NCBI GenBank assembly: GCA_023392115.1
Contig: JAEVZT010000237.1
Coordinates: 1 to 5,841 of the forward strand
Length of the DNA stretch: 5,841 nucleotides
Reading direction: 5' to 3'
Source of the DNA: Chloroflexota bacterium
Lineage (GTDB): Bacteria > Chloroflexota > Anaerolineae > Aggregatilineales > Phototrophicaceae
The position numbers were made by a program, and so were the translations under genes. Under the pieces are notes generated by a model. The model ran no database searches, was not told where the DNA came from, and worked only from the letters and a program-made list of their open reading frames with translations. Positions 1 through 5,841 of this stretch are shown here, one piece after another (within the stretch, counting starts at the first letter, position 1; the number at the start of each line of letters is the position of its first letter).

Positions 1-773
1 TAGCAGCCCTTGTGAAAGCTAACCTCATCCCACAAACCGACTTCGAGCGGAATGTACTCGCTGCTCAACTCACGACCGACGCCGGGACGACCGGCGCGAA
101 TACGCAGCGCGTTATACGTCAGCGATCCGGCGGGGCGCAGTCCGTGCGCTGATCCTGCCGCTAGCAGCGCGTCCCAGACGGAAACCGCGTGTTCGTTCGC
201 GACGACGATCAACCAGTTCGAGCCGATCAGCGGCTTGGCGCGGGCGAGGAACGCCGCTGCATCGCCAATCGGCGCCTCCTGTCCGTGCATCGGCGCGGTT
301 GCCGCCAAACCGGGTACCAGCGATTCGAGCACCGCGTCGGCGGTCTGCCCGTGAATGACGAACTGGCGCGTTGACGGCGTGAGATCGCTGATTTGCGCGT
401 CGTCGTTGAAGAAGATGTTGCGCTGCAAGTAGCGCAGGAGCGCGCCGCCGCGTCCCGGTTCGGTGACGACAAACGCGCTGTCGCTCCGGTTGTAGATCGT
501 TGCCCGGTCGAGGATGCGGGCGTTGGCGTTGGTGAAGATCGTCGGGCGACCTTCACCCTCTGCCAGCGACAGGAGATCGTTTGTCGAGATGCGGTGGAGC
601 AGGTCGAGGCGGTCGCGTCCGGTCAGCGCCAGCCGCCCCTCGTGCGATCGCTCCATCAAGACCGCCGCGTTGAGCGCCGCGTCGTACTCCGCCGCCTGAT
701 CGCCGTAATGGAGCGGGATTCCATCGGCGGCGAGTGACGCGCCCAGCGCGAGATGACGTTCGCGTATATCCAT
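1..773 (-). CDS. ygfZ: YgfZ/GcvT-like folate-binding protein, 3' end cut by window edge
   Basis: This open frame has 257 full codons from an ATG at 771-773 and no stop before the window edge, so the C-terminus is missing. The family is related to the glycine-cleavage T protein; E. coli YgfZ binds tetrahydrofolate and helps maintain certain Fe-S enzymes in the cytosol. Visible support: the N-terminal block LTGRDRLDLLHRISTND (residues 50-66), followed by TIFTNANARILD (78-89), is typical of YgfZ. Near the end, IPLEVGLWDEVSFHKGC (241-257) runs into a partial Tyr codon and matches the start of the family signature KGCYxGQE, with its conserved Cys. Family members are usually about 300-350 residues, so perhaps 50-90 are outside. 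The start lies 13 bases after the upstream kinase-Nudix stop, with a weak AGGTAG-like ribosome site, which suggests co-transcription. No frameshift was found on translating every line. The call is firm at family level; the exact cellular target is unknown. Confidence 0.88.
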   Translation of the reverse strand, partial: MDIRERHLALGASLAADGIPLHYGDQAAEYDAALNAAVLMERSHEGRLALTGRDRLDLLHRISTNDLLSLAEGEGRPTIFTNANARILDRATIYNRSDSAFVVTEPGRGGALLRYLQRNIFFNDDAQISDLTPSTRQFVIHGQTADAVLESLVPGLAATAPMHGQEAPIGDAAAFLARAKPLIGSNWLIVVANEHAVSVWDALLAAGSAHGLRPAGSLTYNALRIRAGRPGVGRELSSEYIPLEVGLWDEVSFHKGC

Positions 774-786
774 CGCTGTTATCTAC

Positions 787-1776
787 CTAAGCGCGTTGGA
801 GCGCGTCAACCAGCACCGGCGGCAGGGTATCTGCCGGAATAGGGCACCACGCCCACCCCGGGGGCAGCGCAATCCGGTCGTCAAGCCGATAGACGTAGGT
901 GTAGATGATGTACTCAACGCCGTCATGGAGCGCATAGTCGAGCGACAGCGGCGAGACATAGCCTTCGCCGGTCACGTCGCCATGTTCAAGGTTGTCGGTG
1001 GAAAGCTCAATGCCAAGCTCCTCGCGTAGAGCGCGGAGAGCCGCTTCAACCGGCTGGTCACCGCGCCCGATGGCGGCGGTCGGGAAGCTCGAGCCGTCGG
1101 TGACTTCTTCGCGGCACGCGACTTCGTCGCGGTAGACCGGGAGCACCCGCGCGCAGTAGCGGAAAGCGTGCGGCATATGGACTTGAATCTGTGCCGATCG
1201 CTGTCCGCGCCGGTCAAGCTCACTGGTGACGATGTCGAGCAGCGCATTGGACGCCTGATCGAGATCGTCGTTGACGATCAGGTAGTCGAACTTCGAGGCG
1301 AGTTCGAGTTCCATTGGCACGCGCAGCAGCCGTTTGCTGATGTTGGACAGCTCATCGCCGCGCCCCTTCATGCGGTCGATCAGCGATTTGAAGTCGGGCG
1401 GCTGGATGAAGATGCCGACCGTATTTTCGGGGTACTGTTCGGCGACGTAAATTGCGCCGAGTGCGTCAATATCGGCGATGATTGGCTGCCCACTGTCGAG
1501 CGCCGTTTCGACGACTGAGCGTACCATGCCGTAATGGCGGTCATGGACTTGCTGCCACTCGAGCAGCGCGCCGTTGTCGATCATCTGCTGGAACTCAGCC
1601 GGTTCAACGAACAAATGCTCGCGACCTTCAACTTCAGTCGGGCGGCGCTCGCGCGTGGTCGCGGTTGGAATTTGGCGGACAAGGGTGTTGGACAGGACAT
1701 GCTTCATCAACTGGTTTTTGCCGACCCCGGCGGGTCCGACCAGCGTGAACAGCAACCCGGGACGTTTTACGTTCAC
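787..1776 (-). CDS. Guanylate kinase-like / Nudix domain fusion protein
   Basis: A 329-residue cytosolic protein with two domains. Residues about 7-187 are guanylate kinase-like: P-loop GPAGVGKN (14-21), TATTRERRPTEVEG (38-51), LLEW (71-74), HYG (81-83), ADIDALGA (101-108), a LID-type stretch around R135, R139 and R149, and VNDDLD (168-173). GMP kinases convert GMP and ATP to GDP and ADP and are usually about 190-210 residues; the extra 130 or so residues form a Nudix-like domain with a box at about 234-256 ending in LREELGI. Several key positions differ from the families: Asn-Gln follow the P-loop Lys, His54 replaces the GMP-phosphate Tyr, Met84 replaces a Ser/Thr, and Ala249 replaces a conserved Nudix Glu. 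The GTG start at 1774-1776 is chosen because the P-loop begins 13 residues later, AAGGA lies 7 bases upstream, and no in-frame ATG lies in the roughly 40 bases upstream. It probably leads an operon with the ygfZ-like gene. Because of the altered residues, true GMP kinase activity is uncertain, and another nucleotide or phosphoryl acceptor is possible. Confidence 0.85.
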   Translation of the reverse strand: MNVKRPGLLFTLVGPAGVGKNQLMKHVLSNTLVRQIPTATTRERRPTEVEGREHLFVEPAEFQQMIDNGALLEWQQVHDRHYGMVRSVVETALDSGQPIIADIDALGAIYVAEQYPENTVGIFIQPPDFKSLIDRMKGRGDELSNISKRLLRVPMELELASKFDYLIVNDDLDQASNALLDIVTSELDRRGQRSAQIQVHMPHAFRYCARVLPVYRDEVACREEVTDGSSFPTAAIGRGDQPVEAALRALREELGIELSTDNLEHGDVTGEGYVSPLSLDYALHDGVEYIIYTYVYRLDDRIALPPGWAWCPIPADTLPPVLVDALQRA

Positions 1777-1783
1777 CTGTTTA

Positions 1784-1788
1784 TCCTT
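1784..1788 (-). promoter_or_regulatory. Ribosome binding site for the kinase-Nudix gene
   Basis: AAGGA on the minus strand sits 7 bases before the GTG at 1774-1776. This is a good Shine-Dalgarno match at normal spacing and supports GTG as the start. The only nearby ATG upstream (within TATGCC) is out of frame. Confidence 0.7.
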
Positions 1789-1807
1789 GTGACTGGCATA
1801 TCGGTCA

Positions 1808-1836
1808 AGTATAACAGGCGGCGGGGGCTTCGACTA
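1808..1836 (-). promoter_or_regulatory. Predicted extended -10 promoter for the kinase-Nudix / ygfZ operon
   Basis: On the minus strand TGTTATACT (1816 down to 1808) fits an extended -10 element: TG, one base, then TATACT, which is 5 of 6 to the sigma-70-type consensus. The hexamer 17 bases upstream, TAGTCG (1836-1831), is a poor -35 with 3 of 6 matches, as is common when an extended -10 is present. Transcription would start near 1801 and give a leader of about 25 bases before the GTG. It lies between the terminator-like hairpin and the gene, which is where a promoter would be expected. This is prediction from sequence only. Confidence 0.5.
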
Positions 1837-1861
1837 CACTCATTCGAGGGGTGATGTGAGG

Positions 1862-1904
1862 ACAAGCAAATCACCCTTCTCGCCGAGTCACTTAGCGAGA
1901 AGGG
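1862..1904 (-). terminator. Predicted intrinsic terminator of the large exoprotein gene
   Basis: CCCTTCTCGC (minus strand, 1904-1895) and GCGAGAAGGG (1883-1874) form a perfect 10-bp stem with an 11-base loop, starting 43 bases after the exoprotein stop codon. On the minus strand the stem is followed by TGATTTGCTTGT, a moderate rather than ideal U-rich tail. The plus-strand side has no T tract, so the minus orientation is preferred. Confidence 0.6.
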
Positions 1905-1947
1905 CGACTGCGTTCGATTGAGTGGTGTTCCGCGATTGCACGCGGCG

Positions 1948-4900
1948 CTAGTTGCGCAGGATGATGATGTCGGCGAGGTAGACGCCGTCCTTCACATCCG
2001 TGCTGGCAGTCCTAGCATCAAGGCGGAAGCGCAAGCTAACGTTCGCGTTTCCGCGAATAGAGTTGAGGCTTACGGTTCTTGTGTCCCAATCCGAGACCGT
2101 CTGGTATGAACCGAGCAGCGACGCACTACCAACCGTAGTCCATGTGAAACCGCCGTTGGTTGAGTACTCGAGCCACAATACGGTGTTGCTGCCCGTTACT
2201 CCCCTGCGGCTGTAGTTGAGTGTATACGTATAGCTTGTGTCCGACATGTCGATCACGCCGTCGAGGATCAGCGACGTGTTGCCACCCTGTGTCGTATTTA
2301 CCGTCACCCAGCTTGAACCGTTCCACCGATTCGGGCTGTCGGTGAACGAGAAGCTGTTGCGCGCCATCGTGAGGGCAACTACCGCATCCCCACCGGCTTC
2401 ATAGAAATCGAGATACAAATGTCGTCCAATGAGCGGCGTGTCAACGGTAAGCGTACCGTATACATACCGCGCGCTGTGATCGCTCCAGTCATTGATAATA
2501 TACCCGGCGTTTGCAGTTGGGAGTGTCGTGGCACCTGCGGCAGTCAAATTCGTGCCGGAAACGTCATCAATCCATAAGCGAACACCGTCGTCGGCATACG
2601 TTGAGAAGGTGTAGGTGCCGGGTGCGAGGTCAACCTGACGAATCCAGCGTGCCGTCCACGTATCATGGAACTCGATCGGGAGCGAATTCGGCTGAGTGAT
2701 GAACGGACGGTTGTTTCCGAGATGGCCATTAATCTCGCCCGTGATTTCAGGACCGTAGATTGAATTTGCTGCCGGTGCCGGATCGACTCCAAGGCGTGGG
2801 TAGTTATTGTTGAGAATGGTGTTGTATGTGCCGCTGTTACATGTGCCCGTGCAGTCGAAATACCAACCGCGCCAGCTGTAGGGACCGAAGTTGGCTGCAT
2901 CAGAGCCGGTTACGTAATACTGTGGCGTAACGCCCCACGAGCCTTCCGCGATCCAGTTGTCGAGGTTTTGCGCGTTGTCGACGAACGTTAGCGGGATCCG
3001 GCGTAAGCCGTAGCTGACGGTGATGTCGTCGATGTAGACGCCATCCTTGCGGCTCGAGTTGTCAGTGACATGAAGTATCCAACGAACGCGGATGCGGCTG
3101 CCAATGTACGGTGAAAGATCAACATCTTCGCGCACCCAAGTGTGAAGTGTCGAATTCGTCTTCTCTATCTGCGGCGCGATGTAGCTTGTCGGCACTGCTT
3201 CCCAAGGTGCCCAGCCGCCGAGATCATTGTAACCCTGCGTCGTATCGTCGGGGTCTTCCTGTGCAACTTCGACGCGGAACTTGTGGTTTGCCGAGCCAAG
3301 TATCCAGCGTGACCAGAAGCTCAGCCGCGGGAATGTGCCTTCTGCCGTACCGCGCAGATCGATGATCGACGCAAGCTCAAGCTGGTTAATGGTGTAGCCG
3401 AGGTAGTTACCGCCCGGGCTGTCGTTCAGTGACTGCGTGCCGCTGCGCGTATAACCGCTGTTGCTGACGGTTCCCCAGTCGCCCCCGACGTAGAACCTGT
3501 CCTGCCATCCGCCGGGGATAGTTGGGCTGAATTCGATATTGTCCTCGTAGACGCCGTTTCCGGTGCCAAATTCGGTTGAGTCGAAGGCTGCCCACAGACG
3601 ATGCGAACGCGCAGGCGCGTCCGCTATGGCGATTTCATCAACGTAAACACCGTCCTGAGTGGAACTGTTATTGTTGGGTTGGAAACGGAAGCGGACGCGA
3701 ACATCATCATCGTCGGTGACGCTGTCGGAGTTTGCGAAGATATCTGTCCATGACTTACCGGTGACTTGTACCAGCGCCGCCTGCAAATTGACTTCGACCC
3801 GCTCCCATGCCAGCTGGCGGTAATGTGTGCCAGAAGCTATGCTTCCGTATCCGTCATTCCCGACATACGCCCATACTTCTGTCCAAGTATTGGTCGCTGG
3901 CGTCCAGATATCTACAGCGAAACGATGCGTTGTATTGGTTATGTATCGCTGATGCCAGAACGTCAGCAGCGGCGTTTGCGCGGGGGCGCGTCCGACCTCT
4001 GCGCCATTCTCCGGCGAATCGTTGAGTAGGTCGATCGGGCGGCGGAGTTCAAACGTCGCCGGCGTGTTTCTGGTGTAGTTGGAATTCGGGCTGTCCGAAT
4101 ATGCCGTTGAAGTGCCGGCAGCACCACCGCGTTCGGTCGTTTCGCCCCACTGAGGGCCGCTGCCACCCGCGAGCCACAACGTCTGGGTTGTTGCCGGAGC
4201 TTCTGCCGAGTCATAGAGTGGATAGGCAAGGTAGGCGTTCGAGGACTGACGCTCGATACGGATGTCGTCGATGTAAATGCCGGGTTTCGTGCTTGCGCCT
4301 GAGTTTGTGTAGAACGCGAAGCGCAAGCGGAACGGTGTGTTGGCGAGGCTGTCAAGCGGAATCTCAATCAACTGCATTGCCGTATTCGTGCGGCTGACCT
4401 GTTCATTCGTGCGCGGTGTACCGCTCGGAAGGTCGAAGTCAAGCAGGATACCGCCGGGCAGTGGCTGCCAGTTTTCGGGGTTGCTTGGGTCGGCAGGGAT
4501 TCCGGCTGATCGGCTGTCGGTGGTGTACTCGACCACAACGCTCGACCCGACGGCGACATCGTAGGCGAACCAGAACGAGAGCAGCGGCGCGCCGGTATCG
4601 CCTTCAGGATCGGCAGCAGGCGGCGCAGGGCTGCGCCCCGGGCTGAGATCGACCGGGTGCTTGAATTCGAGGTAGCGCACAAGGCGTCCCGACGATGGAA
4701 TTGGATAGTTCGCGCCGGGACTATCATCCCAGCTGTAGCCTGTTCGCGTGTTGTTGGCAGTCAAGTCCCAGCGCCACGTTTCAATCGTATTCGGGAGCTG
4801 CGGGTTGGTGGCAAGAGTCTGGTTGCTGTCCGCCGTAAAGATGAAGTCGTTCATCTGGTCGCGGCTGTTGAGATCCCAGCTGTCGCCGACAGTGAACGTC

Positions 4901-5841
4901 CGTCCGGCGTCCGGCGCGTCGAGGATTTGCATGTCGTCGATGCGCCAGCGCGTCGTGCCACCGCTTGAACTGTCGAGGACAAAGCGCAGGGTGATTTGAT
5001 CGCCGACGCCGGGACAGCGGTTACGGATGTCGACCTCGCTGCGTATCCAGCCGTAATTCGCCGTCCCCCCTTGGCGCAGCGGAATGCTGCACCAGTTCAG
5101 TTGCGAGCGGTCGACGGCGTTCGTCACCGGGTCAATAGTATAGCGACCGATTTGTAATTCGCCGGTCGCGTTGGCATTATCCGAAAAATCCCACATGTCC
5201 CAGAAGCTCAAGCGCGGATTGGCGACTGACGACAGATCGACGGAACCACGCAGTTCCAGATAACACGTTCGACCGGCAACCCAACTGTTGTTAACCGTGT
5301 TTTCATCCATCGCGAAGCTGATCGAGGCGCTTTCCGCGCTGCTGGCGGATACCTTGTGTGATCCCCAACTGCACGACGAATTCGTCGCGCCAAGCACGTC
5401 ATCAGGGTTAGTATTCAGCGTTTCGACAAGCAAGATGACCTTTGCGTTGCCTGAATTCTCGGCAAAATCAAGCTTGATCGGATAGGTTCCTGCTCCTAGA
5501 TCGACGTATGCGGTTGATGTTCCATTTGATGAACGGGTGATCTTCGCGCTGGTCATGTTGTCGACAAAGAGCCGCCCGTAATCGTCAACGGTAAGGGTGA
5601 ACTTGAGTCGAGCCGGGTGCGACAGGGTGATTGAGCGTGTAAAGCTCGCGCCAAATGTATTTCCATCTGTGACGCCCGACGCGATACCAATCGATTCTGG
5701 TATCCCGCCGCCGAAGTCAAAATTGATCGCGTTAATGTCGCTGCCGTGTGTTGTCGTTTCGCGCGGGTTACTTAAGGTAAAACTTCCGCCGGTGGTCGCG
5801 GTATCGTACCAGACCGCCGTCCACACATCGTCGCCTAACGT
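1948..5841 (-). CDS. Large secreted PA14 / MAM-like modular protein, 5' end outside window
   Basis: At least 1297 codons are visible, ending in TAG at 1948-1950. The frame is still open at the window edge (Thr-Leu-Gly-Asp-Asp before the GTG at 5824-5826), so that GTG is probably internal and the signal peptide lies outside. Residues are counted from that GTG. The order is: PA14-like domain (1-136); MAM-like modules 1 (150-302), 2 (315-526), 3 (536-736) and 4 (743-938); then module 5 in two pieces (945-975 and 1156-1292) around a second PA14-like domain (984-1155). Modules share W(G), DSPxxNY, IDL/VDLS, L(S/T)FW and a closing GVYIDDI motif; such domains occur in immune inhibitor A-type peptidases and other exoproteins. 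PA14 domains often bind carbohydrate. The sequence is rich in Asn, Ser, Thr, Gly and aromatics, poor in Lys, and contains only six Cys, consistent with an extracellular protein. No transmembrane segment, sorting motif or catalytic motif is visible. Adhesin or glycan-binding is inferred; an enzyme could be encoded upstream. Confidence 0.85.
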   Translation of the reverse strand, partial: TLGDDVWTAVWYDTATTGGSFTLSNPRETTTHGSDINAINFDFGGGIPESIGIASGVTDGNTFGASFTRSITLSHPARLKFTLTVDDYGRLFVDNMTSAKITRSSNGTSTAYVDLGAGTYPIKLDFAENSGNAKVILLVETLNTNPDDVLGATNSSCSWGSHKVSASSAESASISFAMDENTVNNSWVAGRTCYLELRGSVDLSSVANPRLSFWDMWDFSDNANATGELQIGRYTIDPVTNAVDRSQLNWCSIPLRQGGTANYGWIRSEVDIRNRCPGVGDQITLRFVLDSSSGGTTRWRIDDMQILDAPDAGRTFTVGDSWDLNSRDQMNDFIFTADSNQTLATNPQLPNTIETWRWDLTANNTRTGYSWDDSPGANYPIPSSGRLVRYLEFKHPVDLSPGRSPAPPAADPEGDTGAPLLSFWFAYDVAVGSSVVVEYTTDSRSAGIPADPSNPENWQPLPGGILLDFDLPSGTPRTNEQVSRTNTAMQLIEIPLDSLANTPFRLRFAFYTNSGASTKPGIYIDDIRIERQSSNAYLAYPLYDSAEAPATTQTLWLAGGSGPQWGETTERGGAAGTSTAYSDSPNSNYTRNTPATFELRRPIDLLNDSPENGAEVGRAPAQTPLLTFWHQRYITNTTHRFAVDIWTPATNTWTEVWAYVGNDGYGSIASGTHYRQLAWERVEVNLQAALVQVTGKSWTDIFANSDSVTDDDDVRVRFRFQPNNNSSTQDGVYVDEIAIADAPARSHRLWAAFDSTEFGTGNGVYEDNIEFSPTIPGGWQDRFYVGGDWGTVSNSGYTRSGTQSLNDSPGGNYLGYTINQLELASIIDLRGTAEGTFPRLSFWSRWILGSANHKFRVEVAQEDPDDTTQGYNDLGGWAPWEAVPTSYIAPQIEKTNSTLHTWVREDVDLSPYIGSRIRVRWILHVTDNSSRKDGVYIDDITVSYGLRRIPLTFVDNAQNLDNWIAEGSWGVTPQYYVTGSDAANFGPYSWRGWYFDCTGTCNSGTYNTILNNNYPRLGVDPAPAANSIYGPEITGEINGHLGNNRPFITQPNSLPIEFHDTWTARWIRQVDLAPGTYTFSTYADDGVRLWIDDVSGTNLTAAGATTLPTANAGYIINDWSDHSARYVYGTLTVDTPLIGRHLYLDFYEAGGDAVVALTMARNSFSFTDSPNRWNGSSWVTVNTTQGGNTSLILDGVIDMSDTSYTYTLNYSRRGVTGSNTVLWLEYSTNGGFTWTTVGSASLLGSYQTVSDWDTRTVSLNSIRGNANVSLRFRLDARTASTDVKDGVYLADIIILRN
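1951..2994 (-). repeat. MAM-like module 5, interrupted by a PA14-like domain
   Basis: The module begins with LDNWIAEGSWG (955-965), breaks off, and resumes at SFTDSPNRWNG (1160-1170), VIDMSD (1191-1196), TYTLNYSRRG (1200-1209) and DGVYLADIII (1280-1289), ending two residues before the stop codon. In other modules the Trp-to-DSP distance is 15-18 residues; here it is 199. The final piece also has a paired Trp/Tyr strand, LEYSTNGGFTWTTV (1219-1232), typical of these sandwiches. Confidence 0.68.
2362..2877 (-). other. PA14-like domain 2, nested within module 5
   Basis: Residues 984-1155. WRGWYFDCTGTC (985-996) resembles the opening of PA14, LPIEFHDTWTARWIRQVDLAPGTYTF (1049-1074; Trp1057 and Trp1061) the middle strands, YADDGVRLWIDD (1077-1088) the core motif with Asp1079 and Asp1080, and LYLDFYEAGGDAVVALT (1137-1153) the end. 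Cys992 and Cys996 could form a local disulfide. It matches the family better than PA14-like domain 1. Confidence 0.8.
3013..3600 (-). repeat. MAM-like module 4
   Basis: Residues 743-938. Landmarks are GGDWG (781-785), NDSPGGNYLG (801-810), IIDLRG (821-826), RLSFWSRW (834-841), VDLSPYIGSRIRVRW (902-916) and DGVYIDDITV (928-937). It is the copy closest to the apparent repeat consensus and serves as the reference for the split fifth module. Confidence 0.75.
3619..4221 (-). repeat. MAM-like module 3
   Basis: Residues 536-736. Landmarks are QWGE (559-562), YSDSPNSNYT (576-585), PIDLLN (597-602), LLTFWHQRY (620-628), the acidic stretch DSVTDDDDVR (701-710) and GVYVDEIAI (726-734). The spacing of landmarks matches modules 2 and 4 to within about 10-15 residues. 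Confidence 0.72.
4249..4884 (-). repeat. MAM-like module 2
   Basis: Residues 315-526. Landmarks are WRWDL (351-355), DDSPGANYP (367-375), PVDLSPG (391-397), PLLSFWFAY (414-422) and GIYIDDIRIE (516-525). A Pro/Ala/Gly-rich loop (about 397-413) lies between the VDL and FW strands. Confidence 0.72.
4921..5379 (-). repeat. MAM-like module 1, the most divergent copy
   Basis: Residues 150-302. It keeps the opening SWG (153-155), SVDLSS (195-200), RLSFWDMW (205-212) and the closing WRIDDMQIL (294-302), but has MDENTVNN (173-180) in place of DSPxxNY. It is the only MAM-like module containing Cys (152, 188, 246 and 271), so it may hold two disulfides when exported. Confidence 0.65.
5419..5841 (-). 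other. PA14-like domain 1 of the exoprotein
   Basis: Visible residues 1-136, entered at the window edge. WTAVWYD (2-8) resembles the opening strand of PA14, INFDFGGG (34-41) the next conserved turn, VDDYGRLFVDN (80-90) the core DDGxRLWIDG motif, and LGAGTYPIKLDFAENSGNAKVILLV (110-134, with a single-Glu AENSG loop) the closing strands. Family members commonly bind sugars through an Asp-Asp pair in this core; Asp81 and Asp82 are present. Confidence 0.7.

Noticed and set aside
393..737. Plus-strand 114-codon open frame
   Set aside because: It lies opposite the ygfZ-like gene, whose protein matches a known family over its whole length; the plus-strand product has no recognisable features.
1168..1518. 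Plus-strand 116-codon open frame opposite the kinase-Nudix gene
   Set aside because: It is the antisense shadow of a well-supported coding region, and no ribosome site or family match is apparent.
1803..1808. TTGACC on the minus strand as a -35 box
   Set aside because: The matching -10 at 17-base spacing (GATAAA, 1785-1780) would overlap the ribosome binding site; the extended -10 at 1808-1816 is the better choice.
1849..1876. Alternative 7-bp hairpin GGGTGAT / ATCACCC overlapping the terminator stem
   Set aside because: Its arms are short, the loop is 14 bases, and on the minus strand it would form after the terminator; too weak to claim an antiterminator or attenuator.
3963..4367. Minus-strand 134-codon frame, and plus-strand frames such as 4657-4968
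   Set aside because: These overlap the exoprotein in other frames, have Arg- or Ser-rich low-information translations, and conflict with the clear MAM-like modules.
1963..4950. Recurring GATGTCGTCGATGTA-like DNA words as possible CRISPR or nucleotide repeats
   Set aside because: They are imperfect, about 600 bases apart, in frame, and explained by the recurring YIDDI protein motif.
5824..5826. GTG as the start codon of the large exoprotein
   Set aside because: The frame remains open upstream to the window edge, no signal peptide follows the GTG, and it falls inside the first PA14-like domain.

Overview
The window carries three genes, all on the minus strand, so transcription runs from the right edge to the left. 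GC is moderate to high and visibly higher over the left third than over the large right-hand gene (judged by eye, not computed). The gene style (YgfZ-like folate-binding protein, guanylate kinase-like protein with a C-terminal Nudix domain, very large extracellular protein of PA14 and MAM-like modules) suggests a free-living bacterium, possibly of the Chloroflexota/Anaerolineae type. That taxonomic guess is a low-confidence inference.

Right two thirds (1948-5841): the 3' part of a very large gene for an extracellular modular protein. It is open at the window edge, so its signal peptide and any N-terminal enzyme lie outside. The visible part contains one PA14-like domain, four consecutive MAM-like beta-sandwich modules of about 200 residues, and a fifth module split by a second PA14-like domain. 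The likely role is binding of glycan or another ligand at the cell surface; no catalytic domain is visible.

Intergenic stretch (1777-1947): it holds a 10-bp perfect hairpin that fits a terminator for the large gene, then an extended -10 promoter and a good ribosome binding site for the next gene. This punctuation separates the large gene from the left pair.

Left third (1-1776): a probable two-gene operon. The first gene (787-1776, GTG start) fuses a guanylate kinase-like domain to a Nudix-like domain; both domains carry substitutions at positions normally important for substrate, metal or catalysis. Thirteen bases later begins a ygfZ/gcvT-like gene (1-773), cut by the window edge inside its KGCY signature. 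A shared role of nucleotide handling and folate-linked Fe-S protein maintenance is only suggested by the gene order. No RNA genes, mobile elements, CRISPR arrays or tRNAs were seen. The strongest candidates for something unusual are the altered kinase-Nudix fusion and the PA14 domain nested inside a MAM-like module.
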